A stretch of DNA of 25,700 bases from IMG/VR virus record IMGVR_UViG_3300013104_000070, positions 1 to 25,700 of that record, one strand, 5' to 3'. The DNA is from a virus. The position numbers and the translations under genes were made by a program. Below are positions 4,400 to 9,711 of this stretch, one piece after another. The notes under the pieces were generated by a model. That model ran no database searches, was not told where the DNA came from, and saw only the letters and a list, made by a program, of their open reading frames with translations. Within the stretch, counting starts at the first letter, position 1; each line of letters begins with the position of its first letter.

Positions 4400-5651
4400 T
4401 CATTAGTGCAGACATGCGCTTCATCGCGTCTTGCAATTGCGCATGGTTTCCCCGCGACTTGTAGCCACGCGTCACCGACACAACGGAATGCCCCACGATT
4501 TCCTGAATGATCGCCTCGGGGACTTCCGCCTGATAGAGCAGGTCAACGGTCGTATGACGGGCATCATGCAATCGCGCATCCTGCACGCCGGCCAACTTCA
4601 ACACGTCATGCCATGCGGCGTTGTCGCGGGACGGGTCGATGGGGGAGCCGTTCGGTTGCGTCCACACCAGCTTGTGCGGGTTGTCCTCCTGCACTGATTG
4701 TTTCTGCCGGGCCTCGAGGATCCCGTAGAGTGGCTGCACGAGGGGGATGAGGCGCACGCTCCGGTGCGACTTGGGGCGCGACCACCACAGGCCGCCCGTG
4801 ATGTGCTTGTGCTCCCAGTCGGCGGGCGCATCAATACGGCGCTTCGGGCACTCGGCGGCGCGTTTCCGGTTGCATGTGCCACCGCACCCGTGCTGCCACG
4901 CCACCCGCTGTAACTGCCACGACAGGTCGATGGTGCCGTTCAGGAAGTCAACGCGGTCCCACGTCAGGCCGAGCAGTTCACCCTGTCGCGCTCCTGTCAG
5001 CAGGGCAGCAGCCCAGCGCGACCTCAAGCGGTCAACAGCGAGCGGGGGAGGCCACCCGGAGACAGCCTGAAGCACTTTTATCCCGTCATCGGCGGAGAGT
5101 ACGGTTAGCTCCGTTTTCTTCGTCCTGGGGCGGTTTACGAGGTCGGTGACGATGCGCGTCACCTTGCCCTCCCGGTAGGCGGCTTTGAGCCCGAGCGCGA
5201 GAACCTGGTAGGTGAGCGCGGCGGATCGCGAGCTGAGCCCCTTTTCGGTCACGTACTTGATGCATGTGCGCACGTCATCGGGGGTGAGCTTCTTCAGCTG
5301 CTTCCTGCCAATCGACGGCACGATGTACTGCTCAACGGTCGTCCGGTAGCTCGCGGCAGTCTTCGGGCGTGCTTCTGGGCCTGCAACGTCTCGCAGCCAT
5401 TTGCGCATCCATGTGGCGACGTTCAGGGTCGCCGTTTCGATGTCGCCGCCGTTCTTGTCCCGTTCCCGTCGAAGCTCAATCAACTTCGCCTTCGCGGCGG
5501 CTTCCTGCTGCTTCCCGGTGCCCTTCGCTGGCACGGTCCGGGTGACGCGGCGTTGTTTCCCGTCCGGAGACGGAAGTGAAAGGGTGGCGCACCATCGCTG
5601 GTCCGAGGCGCGGAAGTACACGCTGCCGTCGCCGTTTGAGCGCTTGACCAT
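4386..5651 (-). CDS. int: Tyrosine integrase
   Basis: 421 aa from ATG 5649-5651 with ribosome site GGAAAGG; an upstream in-frame ATG (5735) has none. Residues 1-65 are an arm-binding N-terminal domain (GDGSVYFRASDQRWCATLSL). Residues 75-180 form the core-binding helical domain. The catalytic domain has R222 (TGARQGE), K294 (RPKSHRS), H362 and R365 (LHDARHT), H388 (GHSV) and nucleophile Y397 (RGYKS), so it is complete. A Cys-rich insert (C256, C260, C268) between R222 and K294 may bind zinc and is seen in other actinophage integrases. It should recombine the attP at 6253 with the host tRNA-Lys gene. The leader contains two hairpins. Confidence 0.95.
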   Translation of the reverse strand: MVKRSNGDGSVYFRASDQRWCATLSLPSPDGKQRRVTRTVPAKGTGKQQEAAAKAKLIELRRERDKNGGDIETATLNVATWMRKWLRDVAGPEARPKTAASYRTTVEQYIVPSIGRKQLKKLTPDDVRTCIKYVTEKGLSSRSAALTYQVLALGLKAAYREGKVTRIVTDLVNRPRTKKTELTVLSADDGIKVLQAVSGWPPPLAVDRLRSRWAAALLTGARQGELLGLTWDRVDFLNGTIDLSWQLQRVAWQHGCGGTCNRKRAAECPKRRIDAPADWEHKHITGGLWWSRPKSHRSVRLIPLVQPLYGILEARQKQSVQEDNPHKLVWTQPNGSPIDPSRDNAAWHDVLKLAGVQDARLHDARHTTVDLLYQAEVPEAIIQEIVGHSVVSVTRGYKSRGNHAQLQDAMKRMSALMIEAH

Positions 5652-5676
5652 CAGTCGCCTTTCCGCGCAGGAAGAC

Positions 5677-5700
5677 GCGGGGACCATTTCGCGTCCCCGC
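5677..5700 (-). other. Hairpin before the integrase ribosome site
   Basis: Perfect 8-bp stem GCGGGGAC (5677-5684) / GTCCCCGC (5693-5700), 8-nt loop, 26 nt upstream of the int start. On the minus strand the sequence after it (GTCTTCCTGCGCGG) is not T-only, so it may act as a leader structure affecting int translation or as part of an attenuator. Confidence 0.5.
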
Positions 5701-5742
5701 GCCTGCTCTTTGCAATGTTCAATTGATTCCCCCATCGGGCGA

Positions 5743-5763
5743 GGGGAGTCCCGAAAACTCCCC
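5743..5763 (-). other. Hairpin right after the small leader ORF
   Basis: 7-bp stem GGGGAGT (5743-5749) / ACTCCCC (5757-5763) with a 7-nt loop. On the minus strand it begins at the last base of the TAG of the 29-aa ORF. No T run follows. Together with the ORF it resembles a leader-peptide/attenuator arrangement ahead of int. Confidence 0.45.
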
Positions 5764-5852
5764 TACATTCTTCTGCCATGGGCGGACCATGCCGCCCCGT
5801 TAATCACTCCCGTGTGGATCGGTCTTCTGAATGAGCGTCGGGTACACTTCAT
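5763..5852 (-). CDS. Candidate 29-aa leader ORF upstream of int
   Basis: ATG at 5850-5852 with a good ribosome site (AAGGAAG, 8 nt upstream), reading MKCTRRSFRRPIHTG and ending VINGAAWSAHGRRM before TAG at 5763-5765. It is basic (several Arg/His), with no recognised family. The strong ribosome site, the position ahead of int and the hairpin touching its stop make a regulatory leader peptide or a tiny DNA-binding protein plausible. It is short enough to be chance. Confidence 0.35.
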   Translation of the reverse strand: MKCTRRSFRRPIHTGVINGAAWSAHGRRM

Positions 5853-5887
5853 GCTGTCACTTCCTTATCTGTCGTTTGGTTGTGGCT

Positions 5888-5926
5888 GAGGGCTTCGGAG
5901 TTTGCAGACTCCGGGCCCTCGTTTTT
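5888..5926 (+). terminator. Rho-independent terminator (plus strand)
   Basis: GAGGGC (5888-5893) and CGGAGT (5896-5901) pair with ACTCCG (5908-5913) and GCCCTC (5915-5920), a 12-bp stem with small bulges and a 6-nt loop, followed by GTTTTT. The T run is on the plus strand. It would stop transcripts running from the repressor side, antisense through int, before they reach attP. On the minus strand the hairpin lies just behind the stop of the 66-aa gene and may also help end that message. Confidence 0.75.
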
Positions 5927-5927
5927 G

Positions 5928-6128
5928 TTACTGCTGGACGGTCAGTTCCCGCCACTGTTCGCGGAGGCGTTTGAACTCAGCGGCGTGCGCCGTTGCTTCC
6001 TCCACGAAACCTTCAGCGAGGAGGGTGGCGCAAGTGCCGGCGAGTCGTTCTGCCCGGCCCCATAGACCGTCCAGCTTCTCGCCGCGGGCCTTTGCTGCCT
6101 CCCACTCGGCTTCCTGTTCCTTCGTCAT
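5928..6128 (-). CDS. Small helical (coiled-coil-like) protein beside attP
   Basis: 66 aa, almost entirely charged helix: KEQEAEWEAAKARGEKLDGLW, a short break, then EEATAHAAEFKRLREQWRELT. The heptad-like spacing of Leu/Ala/Trp suggests a helical hairpin or dimer. No family recognised. It has no ribosome site; TACAGT lies exactly six nt before the ATG and TTGCTA 18 bp further upstream, a promoter suited to a leaderless mRNA. The -35 region coincides with one of the GTTGCTAT repeats flanking attP, so integrase or a regulator bound there could affect it. Confidence 0.55.
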   Translation of the reverse strand: MTKEQEAEWEAAKARGEKLDGLWGRAERLAGTCATLLAEGFVEEATAHAAEFKRLREQWRELTVQQ

Positions 6129-6165
6129 AGCGACACTGTATAGCTATAGCAACACAAATAGCAAC
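6127..6165 (+). repeat. Left-side paired repeats (candidate integrase arm sites)
   Basis: ATAGCAAC at 6146-6153 and again at 6158-6165, a 12-bp step, plus a one-mismatch copy ATAGCGAC at 6127-6134. They lie about 90-110 bp left of the attP core and in the same orientation as the pair on the right. Tandem short repeats on both sides of a core are the usual layout for arm-binding tyrosine integrases. Confidence 0.55.
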
Positions 6166-6252
6166 GCCCATTGGCTTACACAAGTCATGGTTGGTAGTAG
6201 AAACCGCGTAATAACGCGGAAGTCCCGTATTTGTGCGGCCCAAAATGGGGCA

Positions 6253-6305
6253 AGCAACTGACTCTTAATCAGTGGGTTCCGGGTTCAAGTCCCGGGGGGT
6301 GCACC
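6253..6305 (+). other. attP: attP core: 3' half of tRNA-Lys(CTT)
   Basis: From AGCAACTGACT onward the sequence is the 3' part of a tRNA-Lys: anticodon stem ACTGA/TCAGT (6257-6273) with loop CTCTTAA (anticodon CTT at 6264-6266), T-arm CCGGG-TTCAAGT-CCCGG (6279-6295), acceptor 3' strand GGGGTGC (6296-6302), A73, CC. The 5' half is absent: upstream bases do not form a D-arm or a GCACCCC acceptor strand. Integration into the host gene would therefore rebuild a complete tRNA. Strand exchange would be expected in or near the anticodon region, as in other tRNA-targeting phages. Confidence 0.9.
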
Positions 6306-6344
6306 CTGAAACATTGGGAAGCAAGGTCAGGCGATCAAGGCCCC

Positions 6345-6364
6345 ATAGCAACCCCCACAGCAAC
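6345..6364 (+). repeat. Right-side paired repeats (candidate integrase arm sites)
   Basis: ATAGCAAC (6345-6352) and ACAGCAAC (6357-6364), again 12 bp apart and in the same orientation as the left pair, about 40 bp right of the attP core. They also lie 22-41 bp upstream of the plus-strand HTH gene, so they could instead be operator sites for its promoter. Confidence 0.5.
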
Positions 6365-6385
6365 CGTGCCCGATATGGTGGTCGA

Positions 6386-6613
6386 ATGGTGCAGTCAGAG
6401 TTGTCCAACGCCGCGGTAGCCGGGATCTTCGACACGCGGCGGCGAGACATGGGGATGATCTACGCCGAGCTTGCCGCGCTCACCCGCATGAGCCCCAGGT
6501 CGCTGATGCGCTATCTGTCAGCCGAGCGCGAGATGGACATTGGGCAGGCAATGGTCATTGCCGAAGCCCTGAAGCTCGACATGGCGGAAGTGATTCGGCA
6601 GCTAAACAACTAG
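6386..6613 (+). CDS. Small HTH protein beside attP
   Basis: 75 aa from ATG 6386. The segment RRRDMGMIYAELAALTRMSPRSLMRYLSAE contains an HTH (helix AELAALT, turn MS, recognition helix PRSLMRYL) followed by helices DIGQAMVIAEALKLDMAEVIRQL, as in small XRE/Cro-type proteins. First gene of a plus-strand cassette opposite to its neighbours, so likely a regulator expressed from the prophage. TATGGT lies exactly six nt before the ATG, suggesting a leaderless transcript, though TGGTGG could also serve as a weak ribosome site. Confidence 0.75.
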   Translation: MVQSELSNAAVAGIFDTRRRDMGMIYAELAALTRMSPRSLMRYLSAEREMDIGQAMVIAEALKLDMAEVIRQLNN

Positions 6614-6638
6614 CAGCAACCGGCGTACACTCCCCGTC

Positions 6639-6767
6639 ATGGTTGACCCGACTTCCATTGACCCGCCGTCTTGCCCGTCATGTTTGCGCCGGTGTGAGGC
6701 GGCGGGTTCTGTTGAGCGCCCTTTCTGGTTCTGTCCGTGGTGCAAGGTGGCTGTGCTGCACCGTTGA
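6639..6767 (+). CDS. 42-aa zinc-ribbon microprotein
   Basis: Starts ATG 6639 (MVDPTSIDPP), ends TGA 6765-6767. It has two CxxC knuckles, CPSC at residues 12-15 and CPWC at 32-35, with a further Cys at 19, a compact zinc-ribbon layout. No ribosome site, but TACACT ends exactly seven nt before the ATG, fitting a leaderless promoter. It lies in the plus-strand cassette, 26 nt after the HTH gene. No family recognised; function unknown. Confidence 0.6.
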   Translation: MVDPTSIDPPSCPSCLRRCEAAGSVERPFWFCPWCKVAVLHR

Positions 6768-6820
6768 CCTGTACGCATAAGCGTCTATACGATTGTCGCG
6801 ACATATGGCATGATTGAACC

Positions 6821-7006
6821 ATGACAGATAAGAGCGAGCGTCCCTGGGAGCCGGGCTTCTACACGGACGCGACAAATGGCGACGTGTGGATTCTCCGCAT
6901 TGTCGATGGGCAGGAAAAGTGGCGATGGGTGAACGGCAATCGTTGGTCGTTCGTCCCGCGTGACTCGCTCGTGAAATCCCCGAGCCAGTTCGGGTTTATC
7001 CAGTGA
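6821..7006 (+). CDS. Small Trp-rich protein
   Basis: 61 aa, beginning MTDKSERPWEPGFYTD. Strongly patterned with aromatic residues (GDVWILRIVDGQEKWRWVNGNRW), suggesting a small all-beta fold of three or four strands. Its style resembles the Trp/Gly-rich middle of the protein at 880-1371 (MWTLHKNGEW). No family recognised. No ribosome site; CATGAT lies six nt before the ATG, so this may be another leaderless gene. Its TGA overlaps the next start as GTGA. Confidence 0.65.
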   Translation: MTDKSERPWEPGFYTDATNGDVWILRIVDGQEKWRWVNGNRWSFVPRDSLVKSPSQFGFIQ

Positions 7007-7155
7007 GCCCGCGAACCCCCATGAAGGTGCGCGGCATCCGTATCCCGGAGCCCGTGTGGCGGGCCGCCATGCAAACGTCAATAGACCGCGGCGAGATCCT
7101 GTCCGAAGAGATCCGCAAGTTCCTGGAACGATACGCGAGGAAGGGTGCGAAGTGA
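7003..7155 (+). CDS. 50-aa ribbon-helix-helix-like protein
   Basis: GTG 7003-7005 overlaps the preceding TGA, and its own TGA overlaps the next GTG, so it is coupled on both sides. The core VRGIRIPEPVWRAAM followed by RGEILSEEIRKFLERYA has the ribbon-helix-helix layout: a basic beta strand, helix A, a Gly turn, then helix B. RHH proteins bind DNA as dimers and include Arc-like repressors and antitoxins. With the following gene it might form a regulated pair; that is inference only. Confidence 0.65.
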   Translation: MSPRTPMKVRGIRIPEPVWRAAMQTSIDRGEILSEEIRKFLERYARKGAK

Positions 7156-7505
7156 GCGACATGACCGAGTGGTACGAATATGGCTACAGGCTGGAAGATG
7201 GGACCGAGGTTTGGGCGGGCGACTATGGCACGGACGGATCATGGACGGCGCATGACCCGAAGCGCGGCATCCAAGCGATCGATATGTTCGACGGGCGCGA
7301 GGTGGAGGCCATCTATCGAGAGCTGGACCGGTCGGGTGTCGCGGGTGTTGCGATCCGGCGCAAGGTGACGCGCATCGAAGGCCCAACTGAGACGGTCACA
7401 CAGGCCGATCGCGGCACGTGCGCCGCTTGCGGTGAACGACCGTATGGGCACGACAACTTCGAGTGCGACGGACCGGGGCACGAGAAGGCGCGGTTGCTGC
7501 ACTAA
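7152..7505 (+). CDS. Protein with C-terminal zinc-knuckle motif, unknown
   Basis: 117 aa from GTG 7152 (VSDMTEWYEYGYRLEDG), coupled to the RHH gene by GTGA. The N-terminal ~70 residues look beta-rich with acidic/aromatic residues (TEVWAGDYGTDGSWTAHD). A short helix follows (REVEAIYRELDRSG), then strands. The C-terminus has C-x2-C ... H ... C ... H (CAACGERPYGHDNFECDGPGH), likely a zinc site. Last gene of the plus-strand cassette, ending just before the bidirectional hairpin. No family recognised. Confidence 0.65.
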   Translation: MSDMTEWYEYGYRLEDGTEVWAGDYGTDGSWTAHDPKRGIQAIDMFDGREVEAIYRELDRSGVAGVAIRRKVTRIEGPTETVTQADRGTCAACGERPYGHDNFECDGPGHEKARLLH

Positions 7506-7513
7506 CGACGAAT

Positions 7514-7555
7514 AGCCCCGCCCGACTCGCCCTCGTGGGGAAGTCGAGCGGGGCT
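7514..7555. terminator. Bidirectional terminator-like hairpin
   Basis: AGCCCCGC (7514-7521) pairs with GCGGGGCT (7548-7555), and an inner stem CGACT/AGTCG (7523-7527, 7542-7546) continues it. It lies between the ends of convergent genes (7505 plus, 7567 minus), the expected place for a shared terminator. Neither side has a real T run, as is common in high-GC genomes. Confidence 0.65.
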
Positions 7556-7566
7556 CGTTGCTGTGG

Positions 7567-7830
7567 CTAGTGCTTGGGTACGGCTACCTCGTTCGCCAGG
7601 GATGGCCCGTCGCCGCTGATCGGTGCGGAGATGATGCTGGTGAGGTAGGAGAGGATGAGCCCGCCAACGAATACGCCGCCGAGTGTGGGGTAGTCGAGCA
7701 GGAAAGCGTTGATCGCTTTGTCGCCGGTTGCGCCAGCGATTGCACCGCCGCCGATGGTGAGGACGACGAACTGTGCGCCGGACTTCACGGCGCGCTCAGT
7801 GGCGGCCTTCCAGAATGCGAGTGTGAACAT
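7567..7830 (-). CDS. Holin (r1t-type, small)
   Basis: 87 aa with ribosome site AAGGAG. The N-terminus FTLAFWKAATERAVKSGAQ is the entry motif of the phage r1t holin family. Two membrane helices follow (FVVLTIGGGAIAGA and GGVFVGGLILSYLTSII) with a short polar loop between, then a hydrophilic tail. It would form the membrane lesion that lets the endolysin reach the wall and sets lysis time. Last gene of the lysis cassette, 2 nt after the DUF2746 gene stop. Confidence 0.85.
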   Translation of the reverse strand: MFTLAFWKAATERAVKSGAQFVVLTIGGGAIAGATGDKAINAFLLDYPTLGGVFVGGLILSYLTSIISAPISGDGPSLANEVAVPKH

Positions 7831-7832
7831 GG

Positions 7833-8249
7833 TTACTCCTTGTTTGGTCGGGGTAGTTTGAGGTCGGGGCGGGTGGTCTCGATCTCTTTGCGGATGGCAA
7901 TGTCGGAGTCGGAAAGTTCGTCCACCCGGTCGTAGAGTCCTTTCACGCCGAGTTCGACACGGCTAACGGCGTCTTTCACGGATGAGCCGTTGTTGTAGTT
8001 GACTTCGTGGTGAATCTCCGCGATTTGCTCGTTCTGGTTTTGCAGTGTCTTCGTGGTTTGCGCCATGAACATGGGCAACTGTGCGAGCGCATCGGTCAGC
8101 GCCATTACCTTCTTCAGCCACGGCCAGAACTTGACTAGTAGGCGGATGACGACGTACGCGGCGACGATGACGATTGCCACTTGCAGAAGGTTGATCGAAG
8201 CTAACCAGGCGGGCCAGTCGAGTTGATTGTTGAGGTTGCCCGCGCCCAT
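7833..8249 (-). CDS. DUF2746-type lysis-cassette membrane protein
   Basis: 138 aa. One membrane helix at about residues 18-40 (INLLQVAIVIVAAYVVIRLL), then a short linker and a long helical region. EIHHEVNYNNGSSVKDAV is the hallmark motif of the actinophage DUF2746 family, followed by a coiled coil (VKGLYDRVDELSDSDIAI). These proteins regularly sit beside endolysin and holin and may be a second holin or lysis regulator; mechanism not established. Start ATG shares one base with the endolysin stop (TGATG). Confidence 0.85.
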   Translation of the reverse strand: MGAGNLNNQLDWPAWLASINLLQVAIVIVAAYVVIRLLVKFWPWLKKVMALTDALAQLPMFMAQTTKTLQNQNEQIAEIHHEVNYNNGSSVKDAVSRVELGVKGLYDRVDELSDSDIAIRKEIETTRPDLKLPRPNKE

Positions 8250-9217
8250 CAGCGGTGCGTGTTCAGTTCGTGCGCGCAGATCTTGTGTTCGGCCTTACGG
8301 GTTTCTGGTCCTGGCTCGCCGTCGATCTTGCACCATGACGGGTAGCCGAACTTCGCGCGTCCGACTTCCTGGACGGCGGTCCAATAGTTCACGCCGGGGT
8401 CGCCGTCTTTGTCGCTTGTGGTGTGCGGGCCGTATACCCAGCCGTTGAGCGCTTGCGCGGTGATCTTGACGCGGGCGATCTCCGTGTCGGGTCCGGTTTC
8501 GCCGTCGATGTCGTCGCCCTGTGGGTACACGCCGCGCTCTTTGCCGAGCGTCTGGATGCGCCCGTAGTAGATCTCGCCGGGGTCGCCGTCCTCTTCAGTG
8601 GACGTATATCGGTACTCGCCGGCTGATGGCTTGGCGGGCTTCGGTGCGGGCTTCGGCGCAACGTGGGCGGGGATCGACCCGCCAACGCTTGTGCCGCCAC
8701 CTTTGCCGCCTGTGGGTGCTGCGAGGATCGCTCGTGCCCGTGTGACGATCCAGTCGAGGTCGAGTCCACCGGGGCAGGCGGTCGCGTAGCTGTCACCGAA
8801 TCGCGTGTACACCTCACGGTGCCCGATGACGTGTTCCCGGTCGCAGGGGATGCCGTAGCGCTTGCACCAATCAGCGGTGACCTGAGCGGCGGCTTCCTGT
8901 GCCGCATCCGACACCGGCCATGATCCACCTGCAGACTGGTTCTCAATCTCCGTGGTGAGCGCTTGGCTGTCGAAGAACTGGCTCGAGAGTGACCACGCGC
9001 GCTTCTCTTCGGGGACGATGCCGACCTTTTCACCCTCGTTGCTGATGGTGATGTGGCAGGAGCCCTCTTTGCGTCCGGTGCGCCACGACTCAATGACGGC
9101 CTCAAACGACGTGCCCGCTTCGTGGTGGTGGACGATGTACTTGGGCTTCGCACCACCGGCTCGCACGTCCTGGTTGGGTGTGGGCACGATGCGGTCCACG
9201 AGTTTGCTGTACGTCAT
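8249..9217 (-). CDS. lysA: Endolysin, N-acetylmuramoyl-L-alanine amidase
   Basis: 322 aa, ribosome site AAAGGAG. Residues 25-165 are an Amidase_2 domain: zinc ligands expected from the His run at 30-32 (IVHHHEA), H133 (VIGHREVYTRF) and C148 (TACPGGLDLDW). It cuts the bond between muramic acid and L-Ala of the peptide stem. A Pro/Ala/Lys linker (about 165-207) leads to two similar ~55-residue C-terminal repeats, each with DGDPG, an aromatic-rich strand and a DGEPGP/DGETGP motif ending in an ALN/ELN helix, likely cell-wall binding. There is no signal peptide, consistent with holin-dependent release. A strong terminator lies 10 nt upstream of its ribosome site. Confidence 0.93.
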   Translation of the reverse strand: MTYSKLVDRIVPTPNQDVRAGGAKPKYIVHHHEAGTSFEAVIESWRTGRKEGSCHITISNEGEKVGIVPEEKRAWSLSSQFFDSQALTTEIENQSAGGSWPVSDAAQEAAAQVTADWCKRYGIPCDREHVIGHREVYTRFGDSYATACPGGLDLDWIVTRARAILAAPTGGKGGGTSVGGSIPAHVAPKPAPKPAKPSAGEYRYTSTEEDGDPGEIYYGRIQTLGKERGVYPQGDDIDGETGPDTEIARVKITAQALNGWVYGPHTTSDKDGDPGVNYWTAVQEVGRAKFGYPSWCKIDGEPGPETRKAEHKICAHELNTHR

Positions 9218-9237
9218 GGTGACTCCTTTGGGGCATG

Positions 9238-9261
9238 AAAAAAGCCCCGCGACAGCGAGGC
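9238..9261 (-). terminator. Rho-independent terminator before the lysis cassette
   Basis: On the minus strand GCCTCGC-TGTC-GCGGGGC (9261-9244), a 7-bp stem with one G-T pair, followed by six T. It lies 22 nt past the stop of the last tail gene and directly ahead of the endolysin ribosome site, leaving no room for a promoter between them. The lysis genes must therefore be transcribed by read-through. Confidence 0.85.
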
Positions 9262-9283
9262 AGGAAGATCGAGGGTTGTGGTG

Positions 9284-9691
9284 TTAGCCGGCGGCGCTTT
9301 CCACGCTCATCTGAACGGCGATCCAGCTCACGGTGACCGTCACGGCCTTGGGGATGCCGGTGTTGAAGTCGCCCGTGTACAGGCCGATTGTGCAGCCGTC
9401 TTTCGTCTGGCTGTACGTGCGCGGGCTGAGCTTCTGGGAGCCGTCCGGGGCGCTGGAGAGGGTGGCTGTGACGAGTGGCGGGACGGCGAAGCGTCCGGGC
9501 GGGAATGTGATGAGCTTGGATCCGAATGGGGCGTCGGCTGCGACGTTGATGGTTGCTGTGCCTGCCGCGAATACGGGTGCGTCTTCACGGATCGCTTCGA
9601 CTCGATCCGAGAGCCCGTTGAGGTCGGATGTGGTGGAGGGGGTGTTGTTGAAGTCGAGCTTGCCGGTGTCGGCGTTGACGGTGTAACCCAT
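9284..9691 (-). CDS. Minor tail protein, lectin-like beta domain
   Basis: 135 aa from ATG 9689-9691 with ribosome site AAGGAG. An N-terminal segment (YTVNADTGKLDFNNTPST) is followed by a helix (SDLNGLSDRVEAIRE) that could trimerise. Then comes a beta domain with ITFPPGRFAVPPLVTATLSSAP ... CTIGLYTG ... VTVSWIAVQM. That last pattern resembles H-type lectin-like C-terminal domains of phage tail fibres, which bind surface sugars. As the last structural gene before lysis it is probably a host-recognition tip or accessory fibre protein. Confidence 0.65.
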   Translation of the reverse strand: MGYTVNADTGKLDFNNTPSTTSDLNGLSDRVEAIREDAPVFAAGTATINVAADAPFGSKLITFPPGRFAVPPLVTATLSSAPDGSQKLSPRTYSQTKDGCTIGLYTGDFNTGIPKAVTVTVSWIAVQMSVESAAG

Positions 9692-9711
9692 TGGGTCTCC
9701 TTGATCTGTGG

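Noticed and set aside
5401-5889. Plus-strand ORF over the integrase start
   Set aside because: Antisense shadow of int; no ribosome site and no recognisable protein.
6231-6305. Functional full tRNA-Lys gene
   Set aside because: Only the anticodon arm and everything 3' of it are present; no 5' acceptor strand or D-arm upstream. It is an attachment-site copy.
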